A DNA stretch of 43,691 bases, taken from NCBI GenBank assembly GCA_051883695.1, contig JBJEUF010000099.1, positions 1 to 43,691 on the forward strand, read 5' to 3'. Below are positions 40,784-43,691 of the stretch, piece after piece. Both the position numbers and the translations under genes were made by a program. Numbering within the stretch: the first letter of the stretch is position 1; each line of letters begins with the position of its first letter. The notes under the pieces are model-generated. The model was not told where the DNA came from. It searched no databases and was given only the letters and a program-made list of their open reading frames with translations. The DNA comes from UBA11524 sp051883695. Lineage in GTDB: Bacteria > Bacillota > Clostridia > Christensenellales > Aristaeellaceae.

Positions 40784-40891
40784 AGACCCAATCTCCTTTC
40801 ATGGTCATGTCGCCCGGGATGGAGCCGGGGCATGGGGACACCCATGCAGCTTTTCCGATTCAGCAGAGGGCTTGTGTTCTGCTGTGTTAAT

Positions 40892-40920
40892 ATTTTAACA
40901 TATGGGACGGGAAAACGCAA
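40892..40920 (-). promoter_or_regulatory. Promoter of the flotillin-like gene
   Basis: TTGCGT (40920-40915), a 17-nt spacer and TAAAAT (40897-40892). A short palindrome, GTTAATATTTTAAC, covers the -10 box (40886-40899). Nothing else is evident in 40921-41004. Confidence 0.6.
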
Positions 40921-41004
40921 GGACAACACAGCGCTACCAGTTGCTGCTTTGAGACGTCCGGGACGACATTTGGGAAAGCTGTATTCAAACAGATAACAAA
41001 CCAG

Positions 41005-41217
41005 GATGCGGCCGAAGGGGTGGAGGGGGGCGATCGGAAAGCCCCCTCCTCGCTTCCGCAGAAGCGAAACACGACCTCCGCAAAAGGAATTTCGCGCCTG
41101 CGGGCGTGACCAGAGGGTTTTCCGTCATCCAGCATTGCTTGATGCGTCGCCTATGGCAACTCCCCACCGGGAGCCGCTTCTGCACGATGCCCTTTGGAAG
41201 CCTTCGGTTTGTACATC
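41005..41217. repeat. Dispersed intergenic repeat family B, copy 2
   Basis: Same-orientation copy of 31071-31269, with small indels and substitutions concentrated in the middle (GTGTTTCGTGCCCGCGGGCG versus AATTTCGCGCCTGCGGGCG). As with copy 1, it lies in the space between a minus-strand gene start and a plus-strand gene start (upstream of comEC here, upstream of rimO there). Confidence 0.85.
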
Positions 41218-41297
41218 CGGGAACGATCATGACCTGATGAAGCATTGAACGATCTGGCATTCTGAAGGAGGTTACGCTGTCCGACGGCAGATTGTGC

Positions 41298-41326
41298 TGG
41301 ACAGTTTGTGACGGATCGTGTATGAT
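41298..41326 (+). promoter_or_regulatory. Promoter of comEC
   Basis: TGGACA (41298-41303), a 17-nt spacer and TATGAT (41321-41326). It overlaps the upstream extension of the comEC reading frame and so supports the start at 41358. Confidence 0.65.
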
Positions 41327-41357
41327 GTCAGAAGATGAGACGGAGGAGGAATGCGTC

Positions 41358-43631
41358 ATGCCTGTGCCGGAGCGCTCCAGGCACCCGTGGCTGCTGCCGA
41401 TGATGACAGCCGGGCTGATGGCGGGCATCCTGCTGGGACGCAGTGCTCCCGCATGGGAGATGGCTGCGGTGGCGCTGGCAGCGGGCGGCCTGTATACGCT
41501 CCTTGGCCATGGCCGGTCAAGAGGACTGGGGGCGGTGCTGATCGCGGTGTCCCTGGGTGCGCTGCTTGGCTGGACGACCTGGCATCCGTTGCTGCCGGAG
41601 GAAGGGATGCACCGCGTTACCGGCGTGGTGACAGACCTGTCGGGCCCGGACGAAAAGCAGCATGTGACCGCCACGCTGCGGAGCGTGACCATTGACGGCG
41701 AAGCCTGGCGCGGCGGGATGTACTGGTCATTCTATCTGGGGAAGGACGAAGCGCTCCCGGAGGGTCTGCAGCCCGGCTCGCATGTCGCCGTGACCGCGCG
41801 GGTATACGCGCCATCCGGGCGGGACAACCCGAACGGCTTCGATTTCCGCGAATACCTCCTGCAGCAGGGCATCCGCTATGGCCTGTATGGCATGAAGGAG
41901 CTGACCTTGCAGGATGACGGCTTCAGCCTTGCCGGTTCGATGGCCTGTCTGCGCTACGTGCTGTCGCAGCGCCTGATACGCGTCATGGGGCAGGAGGCCG
42001 GCGGGTATGCGGCGGCGATGCTGCTCGGTTCCCGGGAGGAGCTGCCCGAGGAGGACCTGGCAGCCTTTGATCGTCTGGGAATCAGCCATATCCTGAGCAT
42101 CTCGGGGTATCATGTGGGGGTGCTGGCGGCGATGCTGGCTGCGCTGTGCCGGGTGCTCCGACCGAAACGCCGCCATGGGCTGGTGCTGCGGATCCTGCTC
42201 CTGACGGCATACTGTCTTTTGACAGGCGGGCGTGCGCCGGTCGTCCGTGCGGCGCTGCTGTCGGTGCTGTATGAGATGTCCCGCGTACGGCAAAGGCAGG
42301 CACTGTCCTTGCATACCCTGTGTGCGGCAGCCTGTCTGCAGCTGTTCTTCAACCCGGCGCTCCTGACAGGCGCTTCCTTTCAGCTGACCTACGGCGCCAT
42401 GATCGGCCTTTTGCTGCTGCGTCCGAAGCTGGCGCGACTGGTACACACGCGGTTCACGCCGGTGAACCGGGTCTGGGAGGCTTTCGCGGTGTGCCTGTCC
42501 GCGCAGCTTGGCGTGATGCCGGCGCTCCTGTACTGGTATGGCCGCTATCAGCTGCTCAGCCTGATCGTCAATATGATCGTTCCGTTTGTTTTCACGTTGC
42601 TGATGGGGCTGTACTGGGCGACGCTGCTGCTGCTGTGGCTGCCGGGCGTGCGGGAGGTGCTGGGGTGGCTGTCAGCGCAGGTCACGCATATCCTGATGGC
42701 GGCCATCCATCTGCCCGGGGAGGGCGCCAACCTGTCCCTCTGGACGCGGCAGCCTGATTTCATCGTCCTGCTGGGCTTCGCGCTGCTGTTCCTCGGCCTG
42801 ATCCCGATCCTCCCGCGGCGGTATGCCCACCGGCAGCGCGTCCTGCTGCTTGTCGGGGTGCTGCTGGCAGCGACGGTGTGCCTTCCGCTGCCCCATGGGG
42901 AGACCACCTATATCCAGTTCAGCGTGGGCGAAGCGGACGCGGCGCTTTTGCACGATCGGGACACGGTGACGGTGATCGACACGGGCGAAAACGGCAGCAG
43001 CCTCGCCGTCTATCTCCGGGCGCGGCGGCTGTCCATCGACATGCTGCTGATCACGCACCTGCATCTTGACCATGCCGGGGGCATTGCAGACCTGCTGGAG
43101 AACCGGATTCCCGTCCGGCATTGCTATTTGCCTGCGGATGCCACCATCGCCAGCATTGACCCGGAGCTGCTGACGCTCCTGGATCAGCTGGAGGCATCCG
43201 GCACACAGCTGCACACCCTGTCCCGGGGCGATGTGCTGCCCCTGCCCAGCGGCTCGCTGACGGTGCTCTGGCCGGAGGAGGGCCGCACGCGTCCACAGCA
43301 GGACGCGAACCATTCCAGCCTCGTGCTCCTGGCGCAGCTGCGCGGCACGACGCTTCTGCTGACCGGTGATCTTTCCGGTACATATGAAAAATATGCGGCG
43401 GTCGGCGCGGATATCCTCAAGGCGGCTCATCATGGCAGTTCCGGCAGCACGTTGCCGGCATTCCTTGCGCAGGTTCACCCCCAGGCCATCCTGCTCTCCT
43501 GCGGCAACGAGAGCCGCGAGACCGGCCTGACACAGCGCACGGGGGAGATTCCGGTTTACAGCACCCATACCTCCGGCGCCATCACCATCCGCTTTGACGA
43601 GGGCAGCTTCCGCATTTATCCGTACAAATAA
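41358..43631 (+). CDS. comEC: DNA internalisation competence protein ComEC/Rec2
   Basis: This 757-residue protein forms the membrane channel for single-stranded DNA in natural transformation. Two or three N-terminal helices precede a DUF4131-like soluble domain (residues about 75-200). The Competence core of many helices comes next (about 215-500, GISHILSISGYHVGVLAAML). A C-terminal metallo-beta-lactamase domain has FSVGEADAALLHDRD, LLITHLHLDHAGG (zinc/manganese ligands), NHSSLVLLAQL, LLLTGD and LKAAHHGSSGS. All nuclease motifs are intact. ATG 41358 has GGAGGAGG about 8 nt upstream. Full length, monocistronic as far as visible; comEA is not next to it here. Confidence 0.93.
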   Translation: MPVPERSRHPWLLPMMTAGLMAGILLGRSAPAWEMAAVALAAGGLYTLLGHGRSRGLGAVLIAVSLGALLGWTTWHPLLPEEGMHRVTGVVTDLSGPDEKQHVTATLRSVTIDGEAWRGGMYWSFYLGKDEALPEGLQPGSHVAVTARVYAPSGRDNPNGFDFREYLLQQGIRYGLYGMKELTLQDDGFSLAGSMACLRYVLSQRLIRVMGQEAGGYAAAMLLGSREELPEEDLAAFDRLGISHILSISGYHVGVLAAMLAALCRVLRPKRRHGLVLRILLLTAYCLLTGGRAPVVRAALLSVLYEMSRVRQRQALSLHTLCAAACLQLFFNPALLTGASFQLTYGAMIGLLLLRPKLARLVHTRFTPVNRVWEAFAVCLSAQLGVMPALLYWYGRYQLLSLIVNMIVPFVFTLLMGLYWATLLLLWLPGVREVLGWLSAQVTHILMAAIHLPGEGANLSLWTRQPDFIVLLGFALLFLGLIPILPRRYAHRQRVLLLVGVLLAATVCLPLPHGETTYIQFSVGEADAALLHDRDTVTVIDTGENGSSLAVYLRARRLSIDMLLITHLHLDHAGGIADLLENRIPVRHCYLPADATIASIDPELLTLLDQLEASGTQLHTLSRGDVLPLPSGSLTVLWPEEGRTRPQQDANHSSLVLLAQLRGTTLLLTGDLSGTYEKYAAVGADILKAAHHGSSGSTLPAFLAQVHPQAILLSCGNESRETGLTQRTGEIPVYSTHTSGAITIRFDEGSFRIYPYK

Positions 43632-43641
43632 TACTCATTCT

Positions 43642-43691
43642 CAATAAAAATGTTGCATTCGCACAGCGCCTTTTCCGCTCTGGCTTTGCTT
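43642..43691. repeat. Partial repeat at the window edge, similar to 7068-7115
   Basis: TCTCAATAAAAATGTTGCAT here resembles CCTCAATCAAAATGTTACAT at 7069-7088, with weaker similarity continuing toward the edge. It may be a third dispersed family, here directly after comEC; the copy is cut by the window end. Confidence 0.4.

Noticed and set aside
43632..43660. Fur-box-like sequence after comEC
   Set aside because: ATACTCATTCTCAATA resembles half of a Fur box, but no gene start is visible, symmetry is poor and it falls within a sequence resembling another repeat.

Overview
The window reads as chromosomal DNA from a high-GC, Gram-positive-type bacterium, most likely Bacillota, class Clostridia, and plausibly a gut anaerobe. 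The evidence is near-perfect AGGAGG-type ribosome binding sites on most genes, sigma-A-like promoters (TTGACA-18-TATAAT before the aro genes), and typical Clostridia families: SpoIID/LytB protein, DUF1538 plus P-II, RimO followed by PgsA, MATE pump, DUF4011 helicase. A cytoplasmic GH115 enzyme suggests use of plant xylan fragments. The genus cannot be fixed from sequence alone. No tRNA, rRNA, CRISPR array, prophage or transposase gene was seen.

Layout. 1-3.9 kb: a translationally coupled heterodimeric ABC exporter with one degenerate and one intact ATPase site. 3.9-7.3 kb (minus): a radical SAM protein and two SAM methyltransferases in one operon, behind a decayed metallo-beta-lactamase-fold pseudogene and a strong promoter. 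7.3-11.3 kb (minus): aconitase, AI-2E-family permease, a small YtxH-like protein, a PRC-barrel protein and a 50-residue protein. 11.4-13.5 kb: a FAD oxidoreductase with a Rieske tail (plus) and a DtxR-family metalloregulator (minus), separated by a MITE-like element. 13.7-16.8 kb (minus): a secreted SpoIID/LytB-SH3 protein and an AraC-type regulator. 17-19.4 kb (minus): aroF-aroB behind a promoter, a Phe/Tyr-codon-rich leader peptide and an intrinsic terminator. 19.5-27.1 kb (minus): a cysteine desulfidase-family enzyme, an unknown protein and a giant DUF4011/helicase/nuclease-fold protein. 27.4-31 kb: a threonine-aldolase-family enzyme (plus), then a DUF1538 membrane protein with a double P-II protein (minus) behind a highly structured leader RNA. 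31.4-39.2 kb (plus): rimO-pgsA, a membrane-anchored degenerate metallophosphoesterase, then a GH115 glucuronidase and a MATE pump. 39.2-40.8 kb (minus): a flotillin-like SPFH protein. 41.3-43.6 kb (plus): comEC.

How parts work together. AroF and AroB catalyse the first two steps of chorismate synthesis. Their leader looks like classical ribosome-mediated attenuation sensing Phe/Tyr supply, which is uncommon in Bacillota. The P-II-like protein probably gates the DUF1538 membrane protein, whose leader looks like a riboswitch-type attenuator with no match to a class I know. The DUF4011 protein and its overlapping partner are a candidate anti-phage module.

The intergenic spaces carry several dispersed repeat families. 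Two MITE-like copies sit next to the stop codons of upstream genes, carry terminator hairpins and are flanked by direct repeats. Two copies of a roughly 200-bp family lie at 31.1 and 41.0 kb. There is also an imperfect 88-bp tandem repeat at 3.7 kb.
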